Shown one piece after another: positions 53,324 to 62,289 of a stretch of 64,000 nucleotides of DNA. Location of the stretch: positions 1-64,000 of the forward strand of contig NZ_VCNC01000002.1 of the NCBI RefSeq assembly GCF_006210265.1, in the 5' to 3' direction. Every line of letters starts with the position of its first letter. Position 1 is the stretch's first letter. The notes under the pieces are model-generated. The model was not told where the DNA came from. It ran no database searches and saw only the letters and a list, made by a program, of their open reading frames with translations. This DNA is from Desulfovibrio sp. UCD-KL4C. GTDB taxonomy: Bacteria > Desulfobacterota > Desulfovibrionia > Desulfovibrionales > Desulfovibrionaceae. Both the position numbers and the translations under genes were made by a program.

Positions 53324-54631
53324 TTATTGGTTCTGGTTGCGAAGGTCGAGAATTCTTTTGGCTTTACCGACTGAACGTTCAATAGATTTGGGTTCAACCA
53401 GTTTAATATAAGCTGTTACGCCAAGGAACTCTTTAATATTTCTTTGTATCTTTCTTTCAAGGGACTGTAAATTTTTAATTTCATCAGAGAAAGAGGTTCC
53501 TGCAATTTCAACTTTAACAGTTAAAATATCAAGGTTTCCTTCTCTATGAATTTCCAGCAGATAGTGTGGAGACACTCCATCTGTTTCAATGAGAATGGAT
53601 TCGATCTGTGAAGGGAAGACGTTGACACCACGAATAATAAGCATGTCATCGCTTCTGCCTGTCACGCGCTGCATTCGTGCAAGAGTTCTTCCACAGCGGC
53701 AAGGAGTATAGTTAATTTTCGTTAGGTCACGTGTGCGGTAACGGATAAGTGGAATACCTTCTTTTGTGAGGGTAGTGATAACTAGTTCACCGACTTCACC
53801 GGGCTGGGCAGGCTCACCTGTTTCAGGATTGATTATTTCGGGTAGGAAATGATCTTCCATGATATGCAGGCCGTCCTGTGCTTCAGCACATTCCATTGCA
53901 ACACCTGGTCCCATAATTTCAGATAGACCGTAAATATCGAGAGCTTTGATGGTTAATTTGTCTTCAATTTCGCGGCGCATGGCTTCTGTCCACGGCTCGG
54001 CTCCAAAAATACCTACTTTGAGTGGTAATTCTCTGAAATCAACGCCCATTTCTTTTCCGGTTTCATGCAGGAAAAGAGCATACGATGGAGTACAGCAAAT
54101 ACCCGTTGACCCGAAATCTTTTAAAAGCATTACCTGTCGTCTTGTTCCTCCGCCTGAAACCGGAAGGATTGTAGCACCGAGAGCTTCTGCTCCGTAATGT
54201 GCTCCCAGCCCACCTGTAAATAAACCGTAGCCGTATGCGTTATGAATGCAATCTTCGGGAGTTAGTCCGGCCATTGCAAACGAGCGGGCCATCATACCAG
54301 CCCAGTTTGTGATGTCCCGTTTGGTGTAACCTACGACAGTAGCTTTTCCGGTTGTACCGGAAGAGGAATGAATTCTCACAATATTTTCACGAGAAACTGC
54401 GAAGAGGCCGTAAGGATAATGATTACGAAGATCTTGTTTTTCTGTAAACGGAAGTTTTTTTATATCTGAAAGAGATTTGATGTCTTCAGGGGTAATGCCA
54501 AGTTCTTTAAACTTATTTTTGTAAAATGGTACATTAGCGTAAACTCGTTCGCAAAGCTGTTTAAGGCGTTTGAGTTGAAGTGCTTCCAATTCTTCTCTAG
54601 GCATTGTTTCTTTATCTATATCGAAGATCAT
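53324..54631 (-). CDS. paaK: Phenylacetate-CoA ligase (PaaK-like AMP-forming)
   Basis: The enzyme, 435 residues, belongs to the adenylate-forming superfamily. The phosphate-binding loop is [16 protein letters not shown], later motifs are [15 protein letters not shown] and YRTRDLTKI, and the final lysine region is [11 protein letters not shown]. It activates phenylacetate or a similar arylacetate to the CoA ester in the cytosol. In anaerobes these ligases usually work with indolepyruvate ferredoxin oxidoreductase in aromatic amino acid fermentation; that enzyme is not in the window. AGGAGG precedes the ATG. Its leader carries a terminator hairpin. Confidence 0.94.
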   Translation of the reverse strand: MIFDIDKETMPREELEALQLKRLKQLCERVYANVPFYKNKFKELGITPEDIKSLSDIKKLPFTEKQDLRNHYPYGLFAVSRENIVRIHSSSGTTGKATVVGYTKRDITNWAGMMARSFAMAGLTPEDCIHNAYGYGLFTGGLGAHYGAEALGATILPVSGGGTRRQVMLLKDFGSTGICCTPSYALFLHETGKEMGVDFRELPLKVGIFGAEPWTEAMRREIEDKLTIKALDIYGLSEIMGPGVAMECAEAQDGLHIMEDHFLPEIINPETGEPAQPGEVGELVITTLTKEGIPLIRYRTRDLTKINYTPCRCGRTLARMQRVTGRSDDMLIIRGVNVFPSQIESILIETDGVSPHYLLEIHREGNLDILTVKVEIAGTSFSDEIKNLQSLERKIQRNIKEFLGVTAYIKLVEPKSIERSVGKAKRILDLRNQNQ

Positions 54632-54681
54632 TAATTGCCTCCTGTCCAGCTTATTTATTGGTAATAAGAGGATATATAGGT

Positions 54682-54716
54682 GAAAAAAAGAGCCAAAGGA
54701 AGGAACCGATGGCTCT
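54682..54716 (-). terminator. Leader terminator (attenuator candidate) upstream of paaK
   Basis: On the minus strand AGAGCCA (54716-54710) pairs with TGGCTCT (54695-54689) and is followed by T7. It lies about 50 bases before the paaK start codon with no minus-strand gene upstream, so it is either an attenuator of the operon or the end of a small RNA. A short aromatic-rich frame overlaps it. Confidence 0.6.
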
Positions 54717-55094
54717 GAAAGTACAATTTGTGCTTATTCCAATAGTAAATCATAATGAAATCAACTGTGATTAAGCCTGTTTGTTTATATCTCATAGCTA
54801 GTTACTGGCAGTCAAGTTTGAATCTTTAAATATCAATTTTCTTCATTTTGAAGGTAAAATTTAATTATTTTGTATATGAATGAAAAATGATTGATGGTAT
54901 TGATTGCGTACTGTGCATAAATTCTCTATATAATCATATTGTACGTTAAACACTGCGAGTGGGACTGGGTCTGATTATTCATGATGGATGAATATCGCAC
55001 AGGGGTTTTAAAATCCTATATCCCGTTTATCACAGTTTATTCAAAGTGCGGTTCCTACTTTAATGGGGAACGCCGAGTTTATAAATAAAAAAGA
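54717..55094. other. Intergenic region between paaK and rsfS with possible rsfS leader structures
   Basis: A TATAAT (54929-54934) with a poor -35 (TTGCGT at 19 bp) could start the rsfS transcript. Downstream are a hairpin TATTCAT 54976-54982 / ATGAATA 54988-54994 inside CTGCGA/TCGCACAG, and a second hairpin GTTCC 55051-55055 / GGAAC 55067-55071. Neither has a T run. I recognise no known riboswitch. Confidence 0.4.
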
Positions 55095-55475
55095 ATGAAA
55101 ACTAAAAGTAAAAAATTCAAAGAGATTGAGACCAAGGACAAGCTTCAGCTTATTACAGAATGGCTGGATGAAAAGCAGGCAATAGATGTTGTCGCCATTG
55201 ATGTAACAGGAATTTGTCCGATTTCAGAAATCGTGATGGTTGTTAGTGCTAAAGGTGTTCGTCATGCTCAGTCTCTGGCAGATAACACTCTTGAGAAGCT
55301 TGCAGCTGGGAACATTGAATATCTCGGAATGGAAGGCTATCAGACCGGAGATTGGATTCTTCTGGATTTGAACGATATTATCATTCATATTTTTCAGGAA
55401 GATAATCGCGGTTTTTATAATGTTGAAGGTTTATGGTCTGAAGGAAAAAGAGTAGAGTTGGATATTAACCGGTAG
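55095..55475 (+). CDS. rsfS: Ribosome silencing factor RsfS
   Basis: The product has 126 residues. The RsfS/Iojap pattern WLDEKQAIDVVAIDVTGIC is followed by VRHAQSLADNT, the segment YQTGDWILLDLNDIIIHIFQ and a terminal R-x-FYNVEGLWSEG. It binds ribosomal protein uL14 and prevents 30S-50S joining in starvation. The Shine-Dalgarno is poor (AAAAAAGA). It is followed by gpmI after 29 bases, probably one operon. Confidence 0.96.
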   Translation: MKTKSKKFKEIETKDKLQLITEWLDEKQAIDVVAIDVTGICPISEIVMVVSAKGVRHAQSLADNTLEKLAAGNIEYLGMEGYQTGDWILLDLNDIIIHIFQEDNRGFYNVEGLWSEGKRVELDINR

Positions 55476-55504
55476 CCACGTGCCGCCGCTTTGAGGTCTA
55501 TATC

Positions 55505-57037
55505 ATGTTAAAGCAACCCGGTTCTCCCACAGTTCTCCTTATTCTAGATGGATGGGGAATAGCTCCGAAAAGTAAAGGTAACGCTGTACAGCTTGCCAAT
55601 ACTCCGATTTTGGACGGTCTTTTTAAGAGTTGTCCTAATACTCACCTTAAGTGTTCCGGTAGAGCTGTCGGGTTACCTGACGGTTTTATGGGAAACTCCG
55701 AGGTCGGGCATACTAATATCGGAGCAGGGCGTGTTGTTTATCAGGACATGACTAGAATTGATATTGATATTGAAAAAGATACATTTGCAAAGAATGATGC
55801 CATATGTGATTTAATTGATAATGTGAAAACTTCCGATGGGTGTCTTCATTTTATGGGGCTGCTTTCAGACGGTGGAGTGCATTCACATATCAATCATCTT
55901 TTTGCATTGCTTCAAGTTGCTAAGGATGCCGGAATTCGGGAAGTATTTGTCCATGCATTTATGGATGGACGTGACACTTCTCCTACTAAGGGCAAAGAAT
56001 ACATGCAGAAGCTTGTAGACAAAATGGCTGAAATAGGAATCGGTAAGGTTGCGACCATTTCCGGCAGATATTATTCGATGGACCGCGATAAACATTATGA
56101 GCGAAATGAGCTATCGTATCGCGCATTAGTGCTTGGTGAAGGTGTGGTCGCATCTGATCCTGTGAAAGCTATAGAAGATGCATACGCTGCGGGGGAAACC
56201 GATGAATTTATTAAGCCTCGTGTATTAACTGACGTTGATGGGCTTTTGCGTGATGAAGACGGAGTATTCTTTTTCAATTTCAGAGCGGATCGCGCTCGTC
56301 AGATGTGCAGAATCCTATGCGATGAAATTTTTTCAGATTTTGAACGTCCTATCGTTCCTGCTTTTTGTGACTTCGTGACCATGACACGCTATGAAAGTGA
56401 TTTTGATTTTCCGACAGCTTTTCCTCCGCAGGATATAATCAATCCGATCGGGGAAGTTGTTTCTAATGCTGGGCTTAAACAGCTTAGAATTGCAGAAACG
56501 GAAAAATATGCGCATGTCACATATTTTATGAATGGCGGAAGGGAAGAACCTTTTTCTAACGAAGATAGACTTCTTGTTCCTTCTCCTCGTGAAGTTGCTA
56601 CTTATGATCAAAAACCTCAGATGAGCGCCGAAGAAGTAACAGACAAACTGGTTAAGGCCTTACCGGATTATTCTTTATGTATCTGCAACCTTGCAAACTT
56701 AGACATGGTAGGTCATTCAGGAATAATTCCTGCGGCGATAGCAGCCTGTGAGGCTGTTGATGCCTGTGTGGGGAAAATTATTTCTGCTGTTGAAAAATTA
56801 GGCGGTCAGATATTTCTGACTGCGGATCATGGTAATGCTGAAGAGATGATTGACGCAAGCGGTGGACCGCAGACTGCTCACAGTTTGAATGAAGTTCCAT
56901 TAGTTTTCATCGGTGACGTGTTTAAAGACAGAACTCCTGTTGCTGGAGCTTTGTGTGATATTGCCCCGTCTATTTTGAATGTAATGGGCATTTCTGTTCC
57001 TAAGGAAATGACCGGAAAAAATCTTATCGAGAGTTAA
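55505..57037 (+). CDS. gpmI: 2,3-bisphosphoglycerate-independent phosphoglycerate mutase
   Basis: The enzyme has 510 residues, normal. The start LLILDGWGIAPKSKGNAVQL and the phosphoserine loop MGNSEVGHTNIGAGRVVYQD (with the nucleophile Ser) are present. Metal motifs are HAFMDGRDTSP, GHSG and TADHGNAEEM. It interconverts 3- and 2-phosphoglycerate with two Mn2+ in the cytosol. It lies in the rsfS-gpmI unit, 3 bases before a small zinc-ribbon gene. Confidence 0.98.
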   Translation: MLKQPGSPTVLLILDGWGIAPKSKGNAVQLANTPILDGLFKSCPNTHLKCSGRAVGLPDGFMGNSEVGHTNIGAGRVVYQDMTRIDIDIEKDTFAKNDAICDLIDNVKTSDGCLHFMGLLSDGGVHSHINHLFALLQVAKDAGIREVFVHAFMDGRDTSPTKGKEYMQKLVDKMAEIGIGKVATISGRYYSMDRDKHYERNELSYRALVLGEGVVASDPVKAIEDAYAAGETDEFIKPRVLTDVDGLLRDEDGVFFFNFRADRARQMCRILCDEIFSDFERPIVPAFCDFVTMTRYESDFDFPTAFPPQDIINPIGEVVSNAGLKQLRIAETEKYAHVTYFMNGGREEPFSNEDRLLVPSPREVATYDQKPQMSAEEVTDKLVKALPDYSLCICNLANLDMVGHSGIIPAAIAACEAVDACVGKIISAVEKLGGQIFLTADHGNAEEMIDASGGPQTAHSLNEVPLVFIGDVFKDRTPVAGALCDIAPSILNVMGISVPKEMTGKNLIES

Positions 57038-57040
57038 TAA

Positions 57041-57283
57041 ATGTCTGAATCAGGAAAGCCGTTATCTCCTGTCCGCCCAAGTGGTATGGAGATAATTTTT
57101 CTATATCCTTGTCCTTTTTGTGAGAGATCTGTACCGTTTATTGCTCCAACGCAACCTGTTATGGTTCAATGTGATTCGTGCCATAAAAACTTTCCAATTG
57201 TTCCTGTAGATGAAAAATTAGTCAGGTTTTACAAAACTATGCTTGCAAACGGGCATGCTGCAATCGATCCTGATTTCTTTTAA
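57041..57283 (+). CDS. Small zinc-ribbon-like protein
   Basis: A protein of 80 residues. Two CxxC pairs (YPCPFCERSVP and VQCDSCHKNFP), 22 residues apart, fit a zinc ribbon. The N-terminal tail is flexible and Pro-rich, and a helix follows the second pair. It starts 3 bases after the gpmI stop, so it is translated from the same message. No function is known to me. A minus-strand frame overlapping its end is a shadow. Confidence 0.75.
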   Translation: MSESGKPLSPVRPSGMEIIFLYPCPFCERSVPFIAPTQPVMVQCDSCHKNFPIVPVDEKLVRFYKTMLANGHAAIDPDFF

Positions 57284-57307
57284 CTGATCATTTTTTTTAA
57301 TAATAAA

Positions 57308-57344
57308 AAAAAGCCTCTTTCTGCTTACCAGAAAGAGGCTTTTT
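57308..57344 (+). terminator. Bidirectional terminator between rsfS-gpmI and the carboxylase operon
   Basis: A perfect 16-bp stem (57308-57323 with 57329-57344), loop CTTAC, A run before and T run after, between convergent units. Confidence 0.95.
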
Positions 57345-57366
57345 CCGTTTTGTGTAAGATTGCTTA

Positions 57367-59625
57367 CTACCTGTAATACAGGTTTCTTCCGCCAACGGTT
57401 AGGAATGCCTGATGCAGATTTCTGCGAATATCTCTGCGATCCCAAATATCCTGAATATGACCGCGAGAAAGGGCATTGTAAGCTGAGTGGTAGTCCGGTG
57501 GAATGTCGAGTCCAGTAGTTTCTTTGATAACTCCGGGGCCCGCAAAGCCGAGACGTGATGATCGTACAGCGTACTGATATGGAGAACAGCCTAGGAAACT
57601 TGCTACAGGTCCTGCGTAGGAGTTTGTATCATATAAAACGATATAAAGTCCGCCTGATTCAATGTAACGGCGTACAGCAAGAGTACAGCGCGGCATTTGA
57701 ATCAGTCCGTTTGTTCCTTCCTGAATTCTGATTCCGGCAGTTCCGTGAACATATGCCAGAAATGGATATCTTTTTTTGCCTGCAAGTTCGAGAGCGCGAA
57801 TAAACTTTTCACCTTCTGCAGCTCCGACTGACCCGCCTCTAAAAGGGGCGACAAGTGTAGCGCAGGTGACTTTTGTGTGTTTAATATGGCCTTCAAAAGT
57901 TATGCATCCGCTCTGCAGACCAGTTTTTTCCTTCGCCGCGTCTAACCTTTGCTGATAGTTAGGGAAGTTCGTTGGATTGATTGCACAAATTGATTTGTTA
58001 AATTCGCGCACAGTTCCCCAGTCAAATACATTGGCAAGATACCACCTGTATTCCATGGGGAAGTGATGTCCGCATGTAGGACACACTCCGCCAAATTCGT
58101 CAAAGAGGTCACGTGCCCATATTTCAAGGCATCCGTTCTCTTCAGCATTAGGGCAGGTTATTTCTCTGTCTTCTGAAGCTCTGGGGCTAATAAAGTGTCT
58201 ATAATCAGCTGGTGGAATATCTTCATCTTTCTGTGCAGAAAGCTTTGTTAAAGCAAATTCTACTTCAGAATTTTCCTTTGTAGAAAATCCGGTTTTGCCT
58301 ATAACTCGTTGTTTCAGTCGGTCAACTTTATTAGTTATGACATGAAGCTCATCTTTAGTTTCTTCAACAATTCTTTGAAGTTTGGATTGGTATTTTTTTA
58401 TTAAATCATACCTAACCGTGGAATAAGCAGCAGCCATAGCATCTACTTTCGCAGAATTGATTTTTTCTACCAGAGTTCTCTTATCCTCGTAGGCGTCTTG
58501 AGCCATGCGACGATATTTTTTATATCTTTTCCACAGTAAGCGGTCTTTTTCATTTGAATTGATAGACCAGCGTACAAATACAGATTCATCTGTCAGTTCT
58601 TTTTTATTACGGTTTTTGATGGCTGCGCCACGAAACGGGCTAAGGCCTTTTACGCTCAAAACAACTTCATCAGTTGCTCTGATCACTTCAGCTCTTACAG
58701 TTTTATAAAAATCAAAATGCTCAGGGCGTGAACCTAATGGAGGCTCATGAATAATGCTGTCGATATAACCGAATTTGAGGTTGTCTGCAGCAGTAATGCA
58801 TTGATGTTTAGCACAAGAGTTAATCAGTTCAGCCGGAGCTCGCTGGCCACCGCGAAGTCTTCCTTCGATTGCAGCAGCTCCTTCTGGAGATATAACTGAG
58901 TAGTACCCGTGTGAAAGCATAAGGCGTTTATCCGCCATAGCAATGGCTTCTGCTCCGCCTGATCCACCTTCAGAAATAACGGAGATTACAGGAACTTCAA
59001 GTCCGCACATTTCGTAAATGTTTTCGGCGATCTGTTGAGCTGCACCGGGATAATCTTCAATCGGATAGGAACCCGGAGTGAATACATATGTATGGATAGG
59101 GATATTTTCACGTGCTGCGACTTTCATATAGCGCAGAGCGTTGGCATTTCCCCATGGTTTGATACAGCCGCCGTTACGGAATTCTTGCCCGTGACCTTTT
59201 TCCTGTCCTACAACCATAACAGGCTGGTTATGCACTTTTTTGCCTATTCTTCTAGCTAGATAGGCGCGCGCAATGACCATACCTGGGTCTATGCTCATGT
59301 CATCCTTGCCGCCGACAACCGTGTAGTTGTCATAAACATTTTCAAGAATATCTTTGAGACATATTCTTTCAGAATGACGAACGATACGGACTTTGTCCAT
59401 GGGAGTTAGGGTATTATCAATATCCTTTTCCAAAACAGCGAGGCTTTCGCTGACAGTGTTAAGTTTATCCCACAGTTCTGCCTGAGTTAGGTTGATATTT
59501 CGGTCTAGGAAGGTGTCAAGTTTCCGAGCAAAGGCTGTAAGGCGTCTGTCTTCGGTGTCACCGAGAATGTCGCGCGCATACTGAACCCGCTTGATTAATC
59601 CATCCAGTTTTTTTTCTATATCCAT
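57367..59625 (-). CDS. Fused acetyl-CoA carboxylase carboxyltransferase (AccA-like N-half, AccD-like C-half)
   Basis: The protein has 752 residues. The N-terminal half (about 85-330) resembles AccA (RIGKKVHNQPVMVVGQEKGH, SEGGSGGAEAIAMADKRLML, ISPEGAAAIEG). After a basic coiled linker (about 340-440), the C-terminal half (about 480-750) resembles AccD. That half has a four-Cys zinc ribbon (ITCPNAEENGC ... GVCPTCGHHFP) and the GGSVGAAEGEKFIRALELAG region. Both active-site halves are thus on one chain, in the order A-D. With biotin carboxylase (next gene) and an AccB encoded elsewhere it should make malonyl-CoA. No Shine-Dalgarno is visible, and the start is 9 bases after the accC stop, so it depends on coupling. 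Confidence 0.88.
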   Translation of the reverse strand: MDIEKKLDGLIKRVQYARDILGDTEDRRLTAFARKLDTFLDRNINLTQAELWDKLNTVSESLAVLEKDIDNTLTPMDKVRIVRHSERICLKDILENVYDNYTVVGGKDDMSIDPGMVIARAYLARRIGKKVHNQPVMVVGQEKGHGQEFRNGGCIKPWGNANALRYMKVAARENIPIHTYVFTPGSYPIEDYPGAAQQIAENIYEMCGLEVPVISVISEGGSGGAEAIAMADKRLMLSHGYYSVISPEGAAAIEGRLRGGQRAPAELINSCAKHQCITAADNLKFGYIDSIIHEPPLGSRPEHFDFYKTVRAEVIRATDEVVLSVKGLSPFRGAAIKNRNKKELTDESVFVRWSINSNEKDRLLWKRYKKYRRMAQDAYEDKRTLVEKINSAKVDAMAAAYSTVRYDLIKKYQSKLQRIVEETKDELHVITNKVDRLKQRVIGKTGFSTKENSEVEFALTKLSAQKDEDIPPADYRHFISPRASEDREITCPNAEENGCLEIWARDLFDEFGGVCPTCGHHFPMEYRWYLANVFDWGTVREFNKSICAINPTNFPNYQQRLDAAKEKTGLQSGCITFEGHIKHTKVTCATLVAPFRGGSVGAAEGEKFIRALELAGKKRYPFLAYVHGTAGIRIQEGTNGLIQMPRCTLAVRRYIESGGLYIVLYDTNSYAGPVASFLGCSPYQYAVRSSRLGFAGPGVIKETTGLDIPPDYHSAYNALSRGHIQDIWDRRDIRRNLHQAFLTVGGRNLYYR

Positions 59626-59634
59626 AATGTATAA

Positions 59635-61053
59635 TTAAAATTCCAGTAGATTGTTTGTTTTTTTAGCCAGAAACTTTAGGTTGGACTTAAGTGAAATGTT
59701 TTTGTTGTCCTTTCCTTCAAGCACAAATTCGTTCAGGAACTCGTGTCCGCGTTTTTTGGCTTCTTCCAAATCTTTCCCCCAAATAATGGCCAGAGCTAAG
59801 TTCGGGTCGAATTCAGTAGGGATCTGATAGGGGTGTTGTGTAGGAATATGAGTATGGACTTTAAGCCACGGATGTTCTTTCCAATGAAGCTTTTCAATTT
59901 CTCCAGCCCATGGTGCAAACTTATTGTCAGTATCTTCTGCGATGATTCTATACTCGATTCCGACACCGTTAAGTTTTATGTCATCCTGCGTGTAGCCGAT
60001 TTCTTCACCGAGTGAAAGCCTAATCTGTTCTTTGATCAGGTTCACATCTGAGTTGCCCTTAATGCTTGAGATTTGAGCTGAAACACCGTTTTCAACCTGA
60101 ATACGAGTGTTTACTTCCATTAGAAATGGAGCTCCTTTCGGAGTTACAATCCATTCCCATGTTCCGACACTGTCGTAGTCGATTTCATTCGCCATACTCA
60201 GTGAATGTGCAACAATATCATCAAGAACTTTTTGAGCGTCAAATGAATAAGTCATGCCTTCCGGGAAGAATCCAGGGGCGACCTCAATTCGCTTTTGTCT
60301 GCCAGGACTCTGTACTGAGCAGTTTCTGGTGCCGAAGTGAATATGTTTTTTACCGGATTTTTCAGAAACGATCTGCACTTCAAGATGGTTAAAGTTGAAT
60401 ATGCGCTGTTCTATCAGCACCCCTTCATCATTAAAGGTACGCAGTGAGTAGTTTCTAATTTGACGGTAAACATGTCGGAATTCTTCGAGACTGTATACTT
60501 CGTCGATTCCCATTCCGCCGCCGCCAGCTGATGCTTTGACAAGAACTACAGGGTACTTAACACCTTGTTTCTCTTGAAATTCAAATAAATTAGAAGCAAT
60601 TTCTTCTGCTTCAAGTTCATCATAAATAGCACGGTCAGATCCTGGGATTGTCGGTACTTCAAGTTTTCTGGCTAAGCGCTTGGTGTTAATTTTATCACCA
60701 AGGTCGCGAATAACTTTCCAAGAAGGACCAACGAAAATCATTGGACGATCCCTTTCTGTTACTCTGCGTGCAAAACGGTAATTTTCAGAGAAAAAACCGT
60801 AGCCGGGATGAACGGCTGTACAAAGTGTTTCATCAGCAACAGAAAAAATGTCTCCGGCATCGTTATAGGATCTAATCTTATAAATTGATTCTTCGCCGCC
60901 GAGTTCTCTTGCAAGGGTGACGTGTCCTGAATCTTTATCCTCAGCCGTGTATACGCTAACAAAATCGATATTGAGATCTTTACATGCCTGCATAATACGC
61001 ACGGCAATCTCACCTCGGTTAGCAATTAGTATTTTGTGTTTTTGAGATTTCAA
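59635..61053 (-). CDS. accC: Biotin carboxylase subunit
   Basis: An ATP-grasp enzyme of 472 residues. The start KILIANRGEIAVRIMQACKD is typical. The gly-rich ATP loop is VLVKASAGGGGMGIDEVYSL, and the catalytic segment is FLMEVNTRIQVENGVSAQIS (usual: EMNTRxQVEHPVTE), with some substitutions. The start is TTG at 61053, supported by GGAGAG upstream. It carboxylates biotin on AccB. It is upstream of the fused carboxyltransferase in one operon. The His of the usual EHPVTE is Asn here, a deviation shared by some deltaproteobacterial enzymes as far as I recall, so a different acyl-CoA carboxylase cannot be excluded. Confidence 0.88.
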   Translation of the reverse strand: MKSQKHKILIANRGEIAVRIMQACKDLNIDFVSVYTAEDKDSGHVTLARELGGEESIYKIRSYNDAGDIFSVADETLCTAVHPGYGFFSENYRFARRVTERDRPMIFVGPSWKVIRDLGDKINTKRLARKLEVPTIPGSDRAIYDELEAEEIASNLFEFQEKQGVKYPVVLVKASAGGGGMGIDEVYSLEEFRHVYRQIRNYSLRTFNDEGVLIEQRIFNFNHLEVQIVSEKSGKKHIHFGTRNCSVQSPGRQKRIEVAPGFFPEGMTYSFDAQKVLDDIVAHSLSMANEIDYDSVGTWEWIVTPKGAPFLMEVNTRIQVENGVSAQISSIKGNSDVNLIKEQIRLSLGEEIGYTQDDIKLNGVGIEYRIIAEDTDNKFAPWAGEIEKLHWKEHPWLKVHTHIPTQHPYQIPTEFDPNLALAIIWGKDLEEAKKRGHEFLNEFVLEGKDNKNISLKSNLKFLAKKTNNLLEF

Positions 61054-61460
61054 AACGACTCTCCTGAGTCTTGCGAGTTAGTTCGATATATTACGGTGAA
61101 TAAATTAATTATTTAAAAATACGCAATCTTTTTAAGCCAAATGAGAAACCTGTCAAGTTAAATGAAATTAACGCCTATGAAGGTATATTTTTATTTAGGT
61201 TGAGGTTTGTAATAATTAGGGCTTGTGAACAAATGTATAGTGTAAAAACGTTTTAAATTTAAATGGTTGCCTGTTTTTTGGACAGTTTCTATCTACGTAA
61301 ATATCACCATACTAATTTAGTATAGGTTGATCTGATAAAACAAAGACAGCCTGTCGTCAAATTGGTAAAAATGTCTTGGAGTGGTTGTTTTGCCATTAAT
61401 ACTCTGATTAATTTATATTTATATGATAAATTATGGTGGATTGATTTTTTCTTAAAAAAA
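61054..61460. other. Intergenic region upstream of accC
   Basis: About 400 AT-rich bases without a gene. It contains a perfect 15-base palindrome ATACTAATTTAGTAT (61309-61323), a possible operator about 255 bases before the accC start. No other structure is clear. Confidence 0.4.
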
Positions 61461-61487
61461 ATCCCGCATTTTTTTTAAATGCGGGGT
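61461..61487 (-). terminator. Terminator of the TPR lipoprotein gene region
   Basis: ATCCCGCATTT (61461-61471) with AAATGCGGGGT (61477-61487). On the plus strand TTTTTA follows and on the minus strand T8 follows, but no minus-strand gene ends immediately upstream, so the rightward use is unclear. Confidence 0.7.
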
Positions 61488-61511
61488 CTTTTTACTTGAT
61501 TTTAAAAAATA

Positions 61512-62111
61512 TTACAAAATATTTAGCATATCTAATAGGCTTGATTCATTTTTTGTAGCATTTCTAGAACTTTCTCTGGCTTTAATAGTGTCGTCCATTA
61601 TCTTAGAAACTGAAACTACTTCGTGGCCCTCAGGAAGTTTTAATTCTGAGACAAATTCTTCAGTTTCGTTTAATTTTTGTGGGTCGAATTTTTCCTGGTA
61701 CACAGACATTCTTGTATAGATAGTAATCTGCTCAAGAGCCTTTTCAGGCTGTCCGAGTTCTTTATAAGCCCGGGCAAGTTTTCTATGCGCCAGTCTTTGC
61801 TGCCCTTTATCAATTTTAAATTGAAATCCTTTAAGAATTACATCAACGGCTTCTTGAGGTTTATTCTCGCGCAGGTAGCAGTCGCCAAGCATTATGTAAC
61901 TTGGGCCGTATTCAGGGTTAGCATCAATAGCTTTCTTAAAATATGTCGCAGCGGCTTCATCACAGTTAAGCATGAATGCTACAGTTCCAGTCTGATGAAG
62001 GCCTGCGGCTTCTTCTTTTGTCCCGCATCCTGTAATCAGGAGTGTAAGAACTAGGGATGTTCCCATAAGTGTGACTGTTTTCAGTAGTCTATTTGAGGAA
62101 TTATTCATCAT
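61512..62111 (-). CDS. TPR repeat lipoprotein
   Basis: Starting at the ATG at 62111 the protein has 199 residues with a lipoprotein signal (VTLMGTSLVLTLLITGC). The frame extends 33 codons further upstream but that part is basic and non-signal-like. Three TPR units follow (TGTVAFMLNCDEAAATYFKK, PSYIMLGDCYLRENKPQEAV, HRKLARAYKELGQPEKALEQ). The C-terminus is Ser/Asn rich. It is anchored in the inner or outer membrane facing the periplasm. Partner unknown. AAGGA lies somewhat far (14 bases) upstream. Confidence 0.75.
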   Translation of the reverse strand: MMNNSSNRLLKTVTLMGTSLVLTLLITGCGTKEEAAGLHQTGTVAFMLNCDEAAATYFKKAIDANPEYGPSYIMLGDCYLRENKPQEAVDVILKGFQFKIDKGQQRLAHRKLARAYKELGQPEKALEQITIYTRMSVYQEKFDPQKLNETEEFVSELKLPEGHEVVSVSKIMDDTIKARESSRNATKNESSLLDMLNIL

Positions 62112-62289
62112 AATATGTGGCTGTTCCTTTTGTACGAAAAATGGGTTTAGTTGTTTTTCGCTTCTTATTCGATAATGCCCTAATCTTTTGGAATGAGCAA
62201 GTTTAAGCATATGGCAGGAACATAATAATGATTAAATTACGTGCTAGTTTTGGTTAGATGTAGCAGGTGTACAGAGTGGATATATCATA

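Noticed and set aside
62112-62210. 33-codon N-terminal extension of the TPR lipoprotein
   Set aside because: It would place a basic non-signal segment before the lipoprotein signal; the ATG pair at 62111/62108 is better.
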